A stretch of DNA of 13,071 nucleotides, taken from contig CAYYME010000016.1 in assembly GCA_964473005.1 (NCBI GenBank), positions 1 through 13,071 on the forward strand, written 5' to 3'. Shown here piece after piece: positions 12,451 to 13,071 of this stretch. The stretch is from JAFCEV01 sp964473005. Its GTDB lineage: Archaea > Nanobdellota > Nanobdellia > Pacearchaeales > GW2011-AR1. Below the pieces are notes generated by a model. The model had not been told where the DNA came from. It did not search any database and saw only the letters and a list, made by a program, of their open reading frames with translations. The position numbers were made by a program, and so were the translations under genes. Positions within the stretch are counted from its first letter, which is position 1, and each line of letters opens with the position of its first letter.

Positions 12451-13068
12451 ATGTTTTATTTAACTGAAGTTGAGGATTATGTGAGGGTGGAGCCGAAGCT
12501 CTTTGGTTTGCCTACTTTAGAGGCTGTCAGCAATCAGCTCAGACAAACCTATGTAGGTTATTATGACAAGGAATTGGGGAAAGTTATTTCTGTGATAGAA
12601 GTTCTTCGTGTTGGAGAAGGGGTAATAATTCCAGGAGATGGGGCAGCATATTACAATTCAATATTTAAACTGCTTACCTGGAAACCTGAATTGCAGGAAC
12701 TCGTTTATGGAGTTATTTCAGAGATTACAAATTTCGGGGCATTCTTGGAGATGGGCGTTATGAAAGGAATGATTCATATTAGCCAGACTATGGATGATTT
12801 TGTAAGTTTCAGCAAAACAAACACCCTGCTCGGAAAAGCAGGCAAGAAAGTTCTCAAACAAGAGGACTTGTGCATAGCCAGAATTGTCGCGATAAGCCAT
12901 AAAGGAAATGAACCTAAGATAGGGCTCACAATGAGACAGCCTGGATTGGGAAAACTTGAGTGGATTAAAGAAGACAGAATTAAAAAGGAAAAAGAAGAGC
13001 AGAGGATTATGAAAGCCGAGGAAAAATCTGAGAAATCATCCAAGAAAAAGAAAGGGGGAAAGAAATAA
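12451..13068 (+). CDS. rpoE: DNA-directed RNA polymerase subunit Rpo7/E' (Rpb7-like)
   Basis: Stalk subunit of archaeal RNA polymerase, which partners Rpo4/RpoF and binds nascent RNA. From the chosen start it has 205 residues. The N-terminal RNP-like domain begins MFYLTEVEDYVRVEPKLFG, the family signature; the S1 RNA-binding domain is at about 85-165 (VYGVISEITNFGAFLEMG, MIHISQ, KIGLTMRQPGLGKLEWI). The end, from about 172 to 205, is a charged, lysine-rich tail. An upstream TTG at 12433 would add six residues, but the conserved start and a TATA-like CTTTTTAAAG (about 12417-12426), 25-34 bases upstream, support the ATG at 12451. It is preceded by a PIN gene on the same strand, and its stop overlaps a following ATG. 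Confidence 0.96.
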   Translation: MFYLTEVEDYVRVEPKLFGLPTLEAVSNQLRQTYVGYYDKELGKVISVIEVLRVGEGVIIPGDGAAYYNSIFKLLTWKPELQELVYGVISEITNFGAFLEMGVMKGMIHISQTMDDFVSFSKTNTLLGKAGKKVLKQEDLCIARIVAISHKGNEPKIGLTMRQPGLGKLEWIKEDRIKKEKEEQRIMKAEEKSEKSSKKKKGGKK

Positions 13069-13071
13069 TGG
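13068..13071 (+). CDS. Probable start of the next gene in the rpoE operon
   Basis: The rpoE stop TAA (13066-13068) overlaps an ATG at 13068-13070 (TAATG), preceded by a purine-rich AAAGGGGGAAAG about 10 bases upstream. In many archaea rpoE is followed by spt4 (rpoE2), so spt4 is the best guess, but only four bases are visible. Confidence 0.3.

Noticed and set aside
1..13071. CRISPR array, insertion sequence or prophage
   Set aside because: No regularly spaced repeats, transposase motifs, terminal inverted repeats or phage structural genes are seen; most genes are housekeeping.

Overview
The window looks like the chromosome of an AT-rich archaeon, most likely a small-genome DPANN-type lineage (Woesearchaeota/Pacearchaeota-like); the lineage is inference. 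The archaeal signs are an RNA polymerase Rpo7/RpoE-type subunit, two PIN-domain genes, a TtuA/Ncs6-type tRNA thiolation enzyme, TATA-like boxes about 25 bases upstream of many start codons (leaderless transcripts), and a tRNA gene without an encoded CCA end.

Positions 1-6810 form a deoxynucleotide-supply block. It holds thioredoxin (trxA), thymidylate synthase (thyA), thymidylate kinase (tmk), a kinase-dCMP deaminase fusion, the class III anaerobic ribonucleotide reductase activase (nrdG), the reductase itself (nrdD) and the regulator nrdR. Together they convert NTPs to dNTPs anaerobically and route dCMP to dUMP, dTMP and dTDP. The most striking feature is nrdD: the main frame ends at a TGA before the glycyl-radical domain. 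That domain (RVVGYLRPV, with a conserved Cys upstream) lies in the same frame in a 45-codon reading frame starting two codons after the TGA, ahead of nrdG. A pair of inverted repeats upstream of nrdR, 32 bp apart, look like NrdR boxes.

Positions 6811-10355 hold a small two-helix membrane protein, a TtuA/TtcA-like tRNA 2-thiolation enzyme, an unrecognised 116-aa protein, and an arsR-iscS-iscU operon. The ArsR-like regulator ends in CX2CX2C and has a palindromic operator on its own start, so it may be an Fe-S sensor replacing IscR. A run of 100 Ns splits iscU from iscS, but the 55 bases on each side are identical. The gap is therefore almost certainly a scaffolding artefact, and both genes are intact.

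Positions 10356-13071 hold a frame-disrupted YegP/DUF1508-like gene missed by simple ORF calling, a tRNA-Trp(CCA) with an apparent U19-A56 pair instead of G19-C56, an overlapping pair encoding an HTH-ended protein and a PIN-like protein (toxin-antitoxin-like architecture), a short Fcf1/VapC9-like PIN protein divergent from that pair, and rpoE. A further gene seems to begin at the right edge.
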